From contig NZ_CP101731.1 of assembly GCF_031202305.1 (NCBI RefSeq), positions 2,170,001 to 2,234,000 of the forward strand: a DNA stretch of 64,000 bases. The letters are read 5' to 3'. Positions 47,423 to 60,032 of the stretch are shown here, in pieces. This DNA is from Pelagibacterium sp. 26DY04 (lineage in GTDB: Bacteria; Pseudomonadota; Alphaproteobacteria; Rhizobiales; Devosiaceae). The notes beneath the pieces are model-generated. The model was not told the origin of the DNA and made no database searches. It saw only the letters and a program-made list of their open reading frames with translations. The position numbers and the translations under genes were made by a program. How positions within the stretch are numbered: the first letter of the stretch is position 1; every line of letters begins with the position of its first letter.

Positions 47423-48283
47423 CTACCCGTGGCTCGGCGGCAGCACAGGGAGATTGTCTATCAGCCGCACGCTATCCAGCCATGCCGCCACGAGCAGCCG
47501 TGCCGGCCGTTTGGCCCGCGAAACCGGCTCGAGGGTTTCCGCATCGCGCAGTTCGAGATATTCGACCTCGGAGTATCCTGCCCGTTTAATGGCAGCCTTG
47601 GCTCGGGCGATCGCGGCATCGGCGTCTTCTCCGCGCTCGATAGCCATGCCGGCCGTGGCTAGAGCCTCCGCCAGTGCGGGAGCCTTCCGCCGCCCTTCGG
47701 CACTCAGGCGCACATTGCGCGAAGACAAGGCCAGTCCATCGGCCTCCCTGACCGTTGGGACGCCAACGACCTCCACGGGAATATCGAGATCGCGCACCAG
47801 CCTTCGGATGACGCTCAGCTGCTGATAATCCTTTTCACCAAACAGGGCGACATCGACTTGCGTCTGGAGCAGCAGCTTGGTGACGACGGTCGCCACGCCA
47901 TCGAAATGGCCGGGACGGTGCGCGCCGCAAAGCCCTTCGCTCAGGCCCGCAACCGACACGGTGGTCGAGAAACCTTCCGGATACATCTCTTCGACACCGG
48001 GCGCGAACAGCAGATCCACATTTTCCGAAGCAAGCTTAGCCCGATCCGCCTCCTCATCGCGCGGATATTTGGCGAGATCGTCGGCATTGTTGAATTGCCG
48101 CGGATTGACGAACAAGGTGACGATGACACGCGTCGCCCTGCCCCGCGCCGCCCGGACCAACGAAAGATGGCCTTCATGCAGGGCACCCATGGTGGGCACG
48201 ACAGCGACTTTCTCACCGGCCGCGTGCCACTGAGACACAGTGGCCCGCAAATCGGTGACGGTTCGGCAGATCGGGAGATTCAT
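47423..48283 (-). CDS. panC: Pantothenate synthetase
   Basis: Condenses pantoate and beta-alanine with ATP to pantothenate, the coenzyme A precursor. It has 286 residues from the ATG at 48283 ([20 protein letters not shown]), which overlaps the panB stop by one base (TGATG). It shows the HIGH-like [17 protein letters not shown] (residues 28-44), the substrate-site [15 protein letters not shown], and [15 protein letters not shown]. The 3' end is 2 bases from the convergent symporter-kinase gene with no terminator between. Confidence 0.97.
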   Translation of the reverse strand: MNLPICRTVTDLRATVSQWHAAGEKVAVVPTMGALHEGHLSLVRAARGRATRVIVTLFVNPRQFNNADDLAKYPRDEEADRAKLASENVDLLFAPGVEEMYPEGFSTTVSVAGLSEGLCGAHRPGHFDGVATVVTKLLLQTQVDVALFGEKDYQQLSVIRRLVRDLDIPVEVVGVPTVREADGLALSSRNVRLSAEGRRKAPALAEALATAGMAIERGEDADAAIARAKAAIKRAGYSEVEYLELRDAETLEPVSRAKRPARLLVAAWLDSVRLIDNLPVLPPSHG

Positions 48284-49122
48284 CAGGCGCCCTTGACGCT
48301 GGTGGGCGTGTCGCCGAACACATGTTCGGCAGCGGGAAAGCGCCGGGCGCAAACCTCTTCGGCATAGGCCGCCACGGCCTTGTCGGCCTCTGTGCCCAGT
48401 TCGGCATAACGCTTGACGAATTTCGGCTTGAAATCAGCGAACATGCCCAGCATGTCGTCGACCACCAGAATTTGCCCGTCGCATGCGACCGAAGCACCGA
48501 TGCCTATGGTGGGAATGTCGATATCGGCGGTGATGCGACGTGCCAGAATATCGGGCACCTTCTCGATCACGACGGCAAACGCCCCTGCCTCGGCCACTGC
48601 CTGGGCGTCACGCAGAACAGCTTGGCTTTCGGCCCCGCGGCCCTGCACCTTATAGCCGCCGAATGTATGAACCGATTGCGGGGTGAGCCCGATATGGGCG
48701 ACAACCGGAATGGCACGCTGAGTCAGGAAGCGGATCGTGGGCGCCATCTGCGCTCCGCCTTCAAGCTTTACGGCGCCACAGCCCGTCTCCCGCATCAGGG
48801 TGGCGGCGTTGCGAAAGGCCTGTTCGGGGCTTTCCTCATAAGTGCCGAACGGCATGTCGACCACCATCAGCGCCGATTTCAGCCCACGCCGCACCGCCTT
48901 GCCGTGCATGATCATCATGTCGAGCGTAACGCCGAGCGTGTCGGGCAAGCCATGAAGCACCATGCCGACGCTGTCGCCCACGAGCACCAGATCGCAATGC
49001 CGGTCGACCAGTTGGGCGATCGGCGTCGTATAGGCAGTGAGGCAAACGATCGGCGCGCCGCCCTTGCGTGCCATCAGCGCCGGAGGCGTAACAGGGGGCG
49101 CAGGTGCCTTGCCATAGGTCAT
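48283..49122 (-). CDS. panB: 3-methyl-2-oxobutanoate hydroxymethyltransferase
   Basis: First committed step of pantothenate synthesis (ketoisovalerate plus methylene-THF). It has 279 residues, with [34 protein letters not shown] with the metal-binding Asp, VKLEGGAQM and [14 protein letters not shown]. It is the first gene of panBC. The 120-base upstream gap contains a small perfect hairpin GCCGATA-CAAA-TATCGGC (49142-49159) that might affect expression. CoA supply fits, but is not proven to be linked with, the acs locus beside it. Confidence 0.97.
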   Translation of the reverse strand: MTYGKAPAPPVTPPALMARKGGAPIVCLTAYTTPIAQLVDRHCDLVLVGDSVGMVLHGLPDTLGVTLDMMIMHGKAVRRGLKSALMVVDMPFGTYEESPEQAFRNAATLMRETGCGAVKLEGGAQMAPTIRFLTQRAIPVVAHIGLTPQSVHTFGGYKVQGRGAESQAVLRDAQAVAEAGAFAVVIEKVPDILARRITADIDIPTIGIGASVACDGQILVVDDMLGMFADFKPKFVKRYAELGTEADKAVAAYAEEVCARRFPAAEHVFGDTPTSVKGA

Positions 49123-49242
49123 CAGTCCTCTCCCGCATGCTGCCGATACAAATATCGGCGGTCATATTCGATATGTGGCCGCTCCTTAGCCGATCTCAAG
49201 GCAGGCTCAAACCCCGACCTTGGGCGGGGGCATCGCGGCCGG

Positions 49243-49692
49243 CTACGCAAACGTCGAAAGCGGCTTGTCGTGGTCGTGATATTTGCACTCGCCATGATCG
49301 GCGAGGATTTCGATAACGCGGCAATCCTCGACCTTGCCGTGCACGCAGCCTTCCACCATCCGCTCAAGCTCGGATTTGAGCGCCATGAGGCTGCGAATAC
49401 GGCGATCCACCTCGACCAGATGCTCGCGCGCCAAAGCGTCGGCCTCTGCACAGGATTGCTTGGGATGATCCTGCAGCGCCAGGAGCCTGCGGATCGCATC
49501 GACGTCAAAGCCGAGTTCGCGCGCATGGCGAATGAAGGTCAGCCGGTCGACATCGGTGCGGTCATAAAGCCGTCGATTGCCCTCGCTCCGATCCGGCGTG
49601 GGCAACAAGCCGATCTGCTCGTAATACCGCACCGTGGGAACTTTGACACCGCTGGCACGCGCTGCCTGGCCGATTGGCACTCCAGCCTGCAT
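49243..49692 (-). CDS. MerR-family heavy-metal regulator (ZntR/CadR/PbrR type)
   Basis: The 149-residue product has an N-terminal winged helix (IGQAARASGVKVPTVRYYEQ), a dimerisation helix, and metal-site cysteines at 81 (QSCAEA), 116 and 124 (GCVHGKVEDC), 136 (GECKYHDHD), with a histidine-rich end. The first cysteine matches the conserved C79 of ZntR/CueR, and the pattern suits a divalent soft metal (Zn, Cd, Pb). I chose the ATG at 49692; a longer frame upstream would run through the operator. It is divergent from the P1B ATPase it presumably activates. Confidence 0.88.
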   Translation of the reverse strand: MQAGVPIGQAARASGVKVPTVRYYEQIGLLPTPDRSEGNRRLYDRTDVDRLTFIRHARELGFDVDAIRRLLALQDHPKQSCAEADALAREHLVEVDRRIRSLMALKSELERMVEGCVHGKVEDCRVIEILADHGECKYHDHDKPLSTFA

Positions 49693-49700
49693 TTTTCCTC

Positions 49701-49731
49701 TTGCTCCTCTAGTCGCTAGAGAAAGTAGATA
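49701..49731 (+). promoter_or_regulatory. MerR-type promoter/operator of the metal ATPase
   Basis: TTGCTC (49701-49706) and TAGATA (49726-49731) are separated by 19 bases, the overlong spacing typical of MerR-activated promoters. The spacer contains the perfect dyad CTCTAG-TCG-CTAGAG (49707-49721). The start would be near 49738, 20 bases before the ATPase ATG. The element begins 8 bases from the regulator's own start codon, implying autoregulation. Confidence 0.85.
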
Positions 49732-49757
49732 GGTGGTCATCGCAGTCGGAGCAAGAG

Positions 49758-51893
49758 ATGACACAAGATCTGACCACCACCCGCCTCCTTGTCCGGGGCA
49801 TGGATTGCGCCAGTTGCGCCTCCAAGATCGAGGCGGCTGCGCGAAAGACCAGCGGCATTGTCGACGCCGCCGTATCGGTGACAGGTGGCACCGTAACCCT
49901 CAAGCATGTGGCGGCCGCCGATCTCGTCCAGTTCCAACGGCGCGCCGAGGGAATGGGTTATCGCGTGACGCCCGATACGATGTCGCCCTCGCAAAAGCCG
50001 ACCTCCCATAACGACCTGCCCGACAGTCAACCCTGGTGGCAAACCGGCAAGGCCAAGCTGACGCTTGCCTGCGTCATCGCGCTTGCCTTCGCCTTTGCGG
50101 CGGAACAATTTATCCCGGCCCTTCATCCATGGGTGTTCATTGCAGCAGTGCTCGTCGGCCTTATTCCCATTGCCGACCGTGCTTTCGCCGCGGCGCGTTT
50201 GGGGCTGCCTTTTTCCATCGAAACCCTCATGACCGTTGCTGCAGTCGGGGCTATCGTCATCGGCGCCAGCGCCGAGGCCGCTGTCGTCGTCGTCCTGTTT
50301 CTCGTCGGAGAACTTCTGGAAGGCCTTGCCGCTGGACGGGCCCGAGCATCGATCCGCGCTCTTGCCGATCTGGTGCCGCGCACAGCATTGCGCGAGCACA
50401 ACGGGCATACCCGCGAAATCCCAGCAGATGAGTTGGCAATCGGCGATATCGTCATCGTTCGGCCCGGAGATCGCATTCCGGCTGACGGCGAAATCGTCTC
50501 CGGTGAAAGCGCCGTCGACGAGGCGCCGGTCACTGGCGAATCCGTACCAAAAGCAAAGGCGGTCGGAGACAATGTCTTTGCAGGCACCATCAATCACGAC
50601 GCGGTGCTGCGGTTATCGGTGACGGCGACCGCTGCCGACAATACCATCGCCCGCGTGATCCATCTGGTCGAGGAAGCCCAGGAGGCCAAGGCGCCGACCG
50701 AACGGTTTATCGACAGCTTTTCGAAGTTCTATACGCCCGCCATCATGCTGGTTGCATTGCTGGTGGCCCTCGTCCCGCCCCTGGCTTTTGGAGCCTCGTG
50801 GGAGGAGTGGATCTATAAAGCGCTGGCGCTGCTGCTGATCGGATGCCCATGCGCGCTGGTGATATCGACTCCGGCGGCCATCGCTGCGGCCCTATCGGCG
50901 GGCGCGCGCAACGGACTGCTGGTCAAGGGCGGTGGCGTGCTGGAGACGCTGGGCAAAGTCGACCGCGTCGGTTTCGACAAGACCGGCACCCTGACCCAGG
51001 GCAAGCCGGTAGTGACCGACATCGTGGCGGTGAACGGCGACGAAGAGGGTGTCCTGCGCTCGGCAGCGGCATTGGAAGCGGGCTCGAGCCATCCGCTGGC
51101 GTTAGCAATCATCGAACGGGCCAAAGCCGTAAATCTTGTCGGCTTGCCGGCCACCGACACCAAAACGATAGGCGGCAAGGGCGTTAGCGGCAAAATCGGG
51201 AACAGGACCGTATTCTTGGGCTCCCCGCGCGCGGCCGAAGAACAAGCGGATCTTCCAGATTCGCTACAGTCCCGCATTTCCGCCCTCAACGAAGAAGGCA
51301 AAACCGTCTCCGTGCTCGTGGTCGAAGGAACGGCCGCCGGACTCATCGCCATGCGCGACGCACCGCGCGAAACCGCTGCCGCCGGCGTTGCGGCATTGAA
51401 AGCGCTCGGCGTCACGCCTGCCATGCTCACCGGCGACAATCGGCGGACCGCAGAAGCCGTGGCGGCCGATCTCGGCATCGCCGCGCATGCTGAACTTCTA
51501 CCGGCCGACAAGCAGGCGATCGTCAAGACGTGGCAAAGCCAAGGCCATATCGTTGCGAAGGTGGGCGATGGTATCAATGACGCTCCGGCCCTGGCCGCTG
51601 CCGATGTGGGCATCGCCATGGGAGAAGGCACCGACATTGCGCTGGAAACGGCCGACGCCGCCATCCTCAACAGCCGCGTCGAAGGTGTGGCCGGAATGAT
51701 CGGGCTTTCGCGTTCTGCCATAGCCAATATCAAGCAGAACATAACGATCGCGCTTGGTCTCAAGGCCGTCTTCCTGGTGACGACCCTGCTCGGGATCACC
51801 GGCCTATGGCCAGCGATTCTGGCCGATACCGGCGCGACCGTTCTGGTGACGGCCAATGCCATGCGGCTGCTTGCATGGCGGATGGACGATTAA
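49758..51893 (+). CDS. zntA: P1B-type heavy-metal-exporting ATPase (Zn/Cd/Pb type)
   Basis: Inner-membrane metal efflux pump of 711 residues. It has an N-terminal HMA domain with GMDCASC (Cys17/Cys20), eight predicted helices, the actuator-loop TGES (in APVTGESVPKAK), transport-site CPC (residues 363-365), phosphorylation motif DKTGTLT (Asp407), ATP-domain SSHPLA and HP, and GDGINDAPAL. CPC with a single HMA domain and a ZntR-like partner suggest the Zn/Cd/Pb class rather than copper. The metal is not certain. The 3' end overlaps pcaB by four bases, convergently. Confidence 0.92.
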   Translation: MTQDLTTTRLLVRGMDCASCASKIEAAARKTSGIVDAAVSVTGGTVTLKHVAAADLVQFQRRAEGMGYRVTPDTMSPSQKPTSHNDLPDSQPWWQTGKAKLTLACVIALAFAFAAEQFIPALHPWVFIAAVLVGLIPIADRAFAAARLGLPFSIETLMTVAAVGAIVIGASAEAAVVVVLFLVGELLEGLAAGRARASIRALADLVPRTALREHNGHTREIPADELAIGDIVIVRPGDRIPADGEIVSGESAVDEAPVTGESVPKAKAVGDNVFAGTINHDAVLRLSVTATAADNTIARVIHLVEEAQEAKAPTERFIDSFSKFYTPAIMLVALLVALVPPLAFGASWEEWIYKALALLLIGCPCALVISTPAAIAAALSAGARNGLLVKGGGVLETLGKVDRVGFDKTGTLTQGKPVVTDIVAVNGDEEGVLRSAAALEAGSSHPLALAIIERAKAVNLVGLPATDTKTIGGKGVSGKIGNRTVFLGSPRAAEEQADLPDSLQSRISALNEEGKTVSVLVVEGTAAGLIAMRDAPRETAAAGVAALKALGVTPAMLTGDNRRTAEAVAADLGIAAHAELLPADKQAIVKTWQSQGHIVAKVGDGINDAPALAAADVGIAMGEGTDIALETADAAILNSRVEGVAGMIGLSRSAIANIKQNITIALGLKAVFLVTTLLGITGLWPAILADTGATVLVTANAMRLLAWRMDD

Positions 51894-52951
51894 TCCTTGC
51901 CGATCGACTCCACGGAAGAAAGCAAACGGGTGGCGAGCAGAAGCGCGCTGCCCGTCGCCATGATCATCTGTGGCAGCACCAGCCATTCCAGCGTCCACGC
52001 TGCGCCCGAACGCTCCTGTTCATGAACCAGCGACTGCGCGATCGTTCCGCTGGATCCGGCCGTATAGCGGGCCAGAGCGACGAGCACTTCAGCGGTCACA
52101 GGATTGGATTTGTGCGGCATGGCGGACGACCCACCGCCTCCCGAGAGCTTGATTTCTCCATTGGCGCTTTGGGCGAGCAGCGCGATATCCTGCCCGATCT
52201 TGCCCAGACTTCCGCAAACGAGGCTCATCCAGGCGGCGAATTCAACTATCGAGTCCCGCTGATTGTGCCAGGATTTGTCAGTCGTTCCCAGTCCAAGCCT
52301 ATCAGCGAGGGTGACGACCACGCGCGGCCCCTCTTCTCCAAGCTTTTCGAGCGTACCCACCGCTCCGCCATACTGCAGAACGAGGAGACGCGATTTGATC
52401 TCTTCGAGCCGCGCCCGATGGCGGGCAAGCGGCACCTTCCAATCGGCAATTCGATCGGCAACCGATATTTCCAAAGCATCCTGCATACGGGTGCGGCCCA
52501 TGAGCCCCCGCTTGCCAAAGCGTCCGCTAAGGGCTTCGAGCGCTCCTTCAATGGCTGCGATGCGGGCTGAAAGAATTGCGCAGATCGATTTGAGCCGCAG
52601 GACCAGGCTCGTGTCCATGACGTCCTGACTTGTGGCGCCGAAATGCAGAGCTTGGGCGGCTTCTTCATCCAGCGCCGCGCGCATCTGCTTAACGAGTTCG
52701 GGAACGACCACGCCATCGCGCCCCAGACCAGCGCGCAAGCGGTCCATATCGACCTCGAGATCGGTCGCCAAATGACCTATGGCTTCGGCGGCCTCGGCGG
52801 AAATGAGCCCGCATTCCGCCTGGGCCGAAGCCAGCGCCGCCTCGAACTGTACCATGGCTGCAACGTCAGCTTCTGCCGAAAGAAAGCCGGCCAGTTCGGG
52901 ATCACCGAACAGGCCGGAGAGAATGGGATGGTCGAAGGGGGAAAGACTCAT
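51890..52951 (-). CDS. pcaB: 3-carboxy-cis,cis-muconate cycloisomerase
   Basis: Second step of the protocatechuate branch of the beta-ketoadipate pathway, of the fumarase/argininosuccinate lyase superfamily. It has 353 residues with the superfamily loop GGSSAMPHKSNPVTAE (signature) and HFGATSQDVMDTS. The ATG at 52951 overlaps the pcaG stop (TGATG). The length is shorter than the approximately 450 of Pseudomonas PcaB but typical for alphaproteobacteria. It is the last gene of pcaDCHGB. Confidence 0.95.
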   Translation of the reverse strand: MSLSPFDHPILSGLFGDPELAGFLSAEADVAAMVQFEAALASAQAECGLISAEAAEAIGHLATDLEVDMDRLRAGLGRDGVVVPELVKQMRAALDEEAAQALHFGATSQDVMDTSLVLRLKSICAILSARIAAIEGALEALSGRFGKRGLMGRTRMQDALEISVADRIADWKVPLARHRARLEEIKSRLLVLQYGGAVGTLEKLGEEGPRVVVTLADRLGLGTTDKSWHNQRDSIVEFAAWMSLVCGSLGKIGQDIALLAQSANGEIKLSGGGGSSAMPHKSNPVTAEVLVALARYTAGSSGTIAQSLVHEQERSGAAWTLEWLVLPQMIMATGSALLLATRLLSSVESIGKD

Positions 52952-53558
52952 CAGGCGTCCAGGAAGACGGTTTCGTTTTCTCCCTGAAGGTAGATGTCGA
53001 AAGTGACAGTGTCACCGTCCCGCCTACCGATCATCGTATTTTCACGCCCGATCATCCGCGCCTTGGCAAGCACTGGGTCTTTGCCATTGGCTTCATGTTC
53101 GTCTGAAAAGTACATCCGCGTCATCAGCCCGATATTGATGCCGCGCGCCACGATCCAGAACGTGATATGGGGCGCCATGAACCCACCGCCTGGCGCCGGT
53201 ACCGGCCCGGGCTTGATGGTCTCGAAGGAAAACTCGCCATTGCCGCCCGCCGCCTGTCGGCCCCATCCGACGAAATTGGGATCGACGCCTGTCCGATGCT
53301 CGGCGGGACTGTTATAGATGCCATTGGCATCGGCCTGCCAGATTTCGACCACGCAATCGAAAACCGGATTACCGCCCCCATCGATCACCCGCCCCTTGAC
53401 GGTGATCCGCTCTCCTTTGACGTCGGAGACGACGCTTTTTCCCAGATCCTCCGCGATCACACCGTTGATGTCGTAGAGATTCGGGGTCATCCCGATATGG
53501 ACGTAGGGTCCGGCGGTCTGTGACGGTGTTTCCTTGAGATAGTCGAACGGCCTGACCA

Positions 53559-53559
<1 letters not shown>
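52951..53559 (-). CDS. pcaG: Protocatechuate 3,4-dioxygenase alpha subunit
   Basis: Non-catalytic partner of PcaH in intradiol cleavage of protocatechuate. It has 202 residues from the ATG at 53559 (MVRPFDYLKETPSQTAGPYV), overlapping the pcaH stop by one base. Intradiol-dioxygenase fold motifs are GGGNPVFDCVVEIWQADANG and PHITFWIVARGINIGL; the catalytic His-X-His is replaced by HITF, as expected for the alpha chain. Confidence 0.95.
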
Positions 53560-54697
<1,138 letters not shown>

Positions 54698-54711
<14 letters not shown>

Positions 54712-55516
54712 CGCGCATTCTCCCCTGTTCGACCCGTCCGACCAGCGCGGCAATCGCCGCCGCCACCTGCGCGGGTGCTTCGATGCAGGGCAAGTGCCCC
54801 GCACCTTCAATGATTTCAAATTGGCTCGCCTGGATCTGTCGGGCGAAATCGGCGACCAGATCCGGCGGCGTCGCGCCATCCTCGGCGCCCACGAGAACCG
54901 ACACGGGAACAGCGATACTTGCGGTATCGGCCCGGCGGTCGAAGCCCGCGATTGCCGCACAAGTCGCCAAGTAGCCGGCAACCGGCTGCCGCTCGAACAT
55001 CGCCCTCGCGATTTGATATTCTGGCTTGCCGGAATTGCGGAAACCGGCGCTGAACCAGCGCTCCATGATGCCATCGGTCACCGATTCTATCCCATTGCGG
55101 GCGATCGCATCGATACGATTGTTCCAGAAATCCGCATCGCCGATGCGCGCAGCAGTATCGCACAGCACCAAACCGGCCACGAGCTCGGGCCGGTCGAAAT
55201 AGACCTGTTGAGCAATCTGCCCGCCGATCGAAAGACCGCAAATAACAGCTTCGGTAATACCCAACGCAGCCAAAAGGCTCACAAGATCGTCGGCATGATC
55301 TGCGATCCTGTAGGGCGTGCTTCCGATGCTCGAAAGCCCGTGACCGCGCTTGTCGTAGAGCAGAATACCAAGATCGCCGTCGAGAGCGGCGACGACGTCA
55401 TCCCAGATCCTGAAATCGGTGCCGAGCGAATTGATGAAAACCACCGTCTGCGCGCCCGCAGCAGCCCGGCGCAGGCGATAGTGCACGACGATGTCGCCAA
55501 GCTGGACGCAATCCAT
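54698..55516 (-). CDS. pcaD: 3-oxoadipate enol-lactonase
   Basis: Hydrolyses beta-ketoadipate enol-lactone to beta-ketoadipate. It has 272 residues and an alpha/beta-hydrolase fold, with nucleophile Ser96 in CGLSIGGQ and the C-terminal catalytic His in GAGHLPCIEAP. I chose the ATG at 55516, with GGAGG upstream; a longer frame lacks support. It is the first gene of the pca operon, divergent from pcaQ, with a dyad between them. Confidence 0.95.
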
Positions 55517-55588
55517 CGGAAATCCTCCACGCAGCGAATGTGGAGCAGGTGAATGGTTTTGTAAAATGAAACTCAAGCGCTTATAGAT

Positions 55589-55607
55589 AACCTATAGCTC
55601 ATAGGTT
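55589..55607. promoter_or_regulatory. Probable PcaQ-binding dyad in the pcaD-pcaQ intergenic region
   Basis: AACCTAT-AGCTC-ATAGGTT is a perfect 7-bp inverted repeat about 80 bases upstream of pcaD and overlapping the TTG start of pcaQ. The half-sites resemble the ATAACC/GGTT elements I recall for rhizobial PcaQ, but with a longer centre. Position suits activation of pcaD and repression of pcaQ. Confidence 0.6.
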
Positions 55608-56503
55608 GATCTTGATCGAAACCCGCATCCGCTTCCGTCACCTGCACACCTTTATCGAGGTGGCGCGCCATAATTCCGTCGGCCGCGCCGCGCGAGTGAT
55701 GGGCGTGACCCAGCCGGCGGTCACCAAGACCATCCGCGAACTTGAAGACATTCTGGGCAAGGAGCTCCTCGAAAAGGAGGGGCGCGGCGTGCGCATCACC
55801 CGTTATGGCGAGGTTTTTCTGCGCCACGCCGGCGCTTCGGTCGCCGCTGTCCAGAACGGGATCGACAGTTTAAGCCGGGTCAATGCCGGCCCACCCGTTC
55901 GTATCGGCGCCCTCCCCACCGTATCGGCGCGCATCATGCCGCTGGCCATGCAGCGGTTCCTTTCCGAACGCACCGACAGCCCGGTCAGGATCGTCACGGG
56001 CGAGAACCAGGTCCTGCTCGAGCAATTGCGCACCGGAACGCTCGATTTGGTCATCGGCAGGCTCGCTGCACCTGAACAGATGAGCGGCCTGAGGTTCGAA
56101 TATCTCTATTCGGAGCAGGTCCGCTTCATCGTCCGCAACGGCCACCCGCTGCTCACCGATATCCATTTCGATTTCGGTCGGCTTCGAGATTATACCATCC
56201 TCATGCCACCGGTGGGCTCGGTGATCCGGCCATATGTGGACCGCTATCTCCTCGCGCACGGCATGGCCGAACTGCCCCACGCGATCGAAACCGTTTCCGA
56301 TTCCTTCGGCCACGCCTTTGTCGAGGAAACGAACGCCGTCTGGGTGATTTCCGAGGGCGTCGTCACCCGCGATGTAGCCGCCGGGCGCCTGCAGCCTCTG
56401 CCGGTCGATACCAGCGAAACCCGCGGCGCAGTGGGACTTACCACGCGCGAGGACGCGCCGGCCAATGCTTCGCTCGATATTCTGGTCCGCATCGTGCGCG
56501 ATG

Positions 56504-56526
<23 letters not shown>
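55606..56526 (+). CDS. pcaQ: LysR-type regulator of the pca operon
   Basis: The 306-residue product has an N-terminal HTH (FRHLHTFIEVARHNSVGRAA then MGVTQPAVTKTIRELE) and a LysR substrate-binding domain (VRIGALPTVSARIMPLAM). PcaQ activates pcaDCHGB in response to pathway intermediates in rhizobia. The start is a TTG: 55606 or 55612. The first overlaps the dyad; neither has a strong ribosome-binding site. The 3' end overlaps pobR by 23 bases, convergently. Confidence 0.9.
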
Positions 56527-58668
<2,142 letters not shown>

Positions 58669-58782
58669 CGGTTCGTTTCAAGGGCCTAGCAGGTCCTTCT
58701 AGCCGGTTGGGAACGAAATCGGCACAAGCGGCATTGGAACCTCGGAGGCGCATGAAGCGCCTGATTTCGGGGGCGTGCCTGC

Positions 58783-59532
58783 ATGAACTTAAGCGATCCC
58801 TATTGTGGTCCGGCGCCGCTTCCCGCGGACCTTTGGTCCCGGTGGGTGTTCGATCCGGTTGCGGCGCTTTTGATAGCGGTCCTGTTCTGCGGCTGGCTGC
58901 TGATCGGGCGACGGGATAGGGTCGGCCATCTAGCGCTCGCCAGCGCACTTGGCCTGATCGCCATTGCATTCTTTTCTCCCCTCTGCGCCCTTACGACCGC
59001 GCTTTTTTCGGCGCGTGTGGTCCATCACGTTATCCTCATCAGTGTCATCGCGCCGCTTTTGGCCATCGCACTCCCATGGCGGGACGGACCATTGCTCCCG
59101 CTGGCTCCGCTCACCATTCTCGGCGCCCTCGTTGTCTGGATCTGGCATGCGCCGAGCGCCTATGAATGGGCGATTTACGGCACCCTTCCCTATTGGCTTA
59201 TGCAGGTCACCCTGCTTGGCTCCTCCTGGTTCCTATGGCGCGAGGTGCTTTCACCATTGGCCCGCGCCGGCGGCGCGCTGATCGCACTGACTGCATTTGT
59301 GGGCCAGATGGGACTGCTTGGCGCTCTGCTCGTTTTCAGCCCATTCCCTGTCTATACGCCCCATCTGAGCACCACGGCGCCTTACGGCCTGTCCGCGCTT
59401 GCCGACCAGCAGCTTGCCGGACTGCTAATGTGGGTGCCGGCCATGCTCCCTTACCTGGCTGTCGGGCTCTGGCTGGTATTGCGGCTTGCCAACGGCCTGC
59501 CGAACACGCGCAGGTCGGGTTTGGCTCGATGA
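58783..59532 (+). CDS. ctaG: CtaG-like cytochrome c oxidase assembly factor (caa3 type)
   Basis: Membrane protein of 249 residues with about seven helices of the caa3-type CtaG family (not the periplasmic Cox11 copper chaperone). Its features are FSARVVHHVILISVIAPLLA, with the paired histidines, and WIWHAPSAYEWAI. It is thought to help copper-site assembly in heme-copper oxidases. It is the first gene of a five-gene operon; the stop overlaps the next start (ATGA). The 114-base gap after pobA has a weak GC hairpin and AGGCGC-ATGAA-GCGCCT at 58746-58762. Confidence 0.85.
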   Translation: MNLSDPYCGPAPLPADLWSRWVFDPVAALLIAVLFCGWLLIGRRDRVGHLALASALGLIAIAFFSPLCALTTALFSARVVHHVILISVIAPLLAIALPWRDGPLLPLAPLTILGALVVWIWHAPSAYEWAIYGTLPYWLMQVTLLGSSWFLWREVLSPLARAGGALIALTAFVGQMGLLGALLVFSPFPVYTPHLSTTAPYGLSALADQQLAGLLMWVPAMLPYLAVGLWLVLRLANGLPNTRRSGLAR

Positions 59533-60032
59533 TCACGGTTTTCAAGTTCGTCCACATCGCTACGATCTCGATCTGGGCCGCGGGATTGATCTGCCTGCCG
59601 TTCTTGTTCGCGCAGCGCAAGGACGTCGGGCACGAGGCGGCGCTTCATCGTCTGCACGCCATGGTGCGGTTTCTCTACGTCGTCATCCTGTCGCCAACCG
59701 CGTTTGTGGCAATCGGCAGCGGGACCGTGCTTGTCTTTCTGCGCTCGACATTCGAACCGTGGTTTGGCCTCAAGCTCTTTTTTGTGGGCATCATGGTGCT
59801 GATCCACCTCCTTTCGGGCCTGCTGGTGCTCTCCCTGTTCGACGAATCCGCACGCTATTCACGCCTGCGCTACATCGCGTTCACGGGGGGGACGCTTGCG
59901 GTGGTTTCGGCGATTCTCGCCGTGGTGCTCGCCAAGCCCGAATTCGATATGAACCGGCTCACCCCCGACTGGCTGGCGCCGGGGCAGCTTTCCGAAATCG
60001 CGGGCGGCATCCTGGGGTGGGACTTGCAATGA
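59529..60032 (+). CDS. HemJ/CopD-like four-helix membrane protein
   Basis: The 167-residue product has four hydrophobic helices. FKFVHIATISIWAAGLICLP and WFGLKLFFVGIMVLIHLLSG carry histidines and a lysine placed as in HemJ/CopD-type proteins. The resemblance is moderate; HemJ (protoporphyrinogen oxidase) and copper-transport functions are both possible, and its position between ctaG and coxB suggests oxidase maturation. It overlaps both neighbours by ATGA. Confidence 0.6.
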   Translation: MITVFKFVHIATISIWAAGLICLPFLFAQRKDVGHEAALHRLHAMVRFLYVVILSPTAFVAIGSGTVLVFLRSTFEPWFGLKLFFVGIMVLIHLLSGLLVLSLFDESARYSRLRYIAFTGGTLAVVSAILAVVLAKPEFDMNRLTPDWLAPGQLSEIAGGILGWDLQ

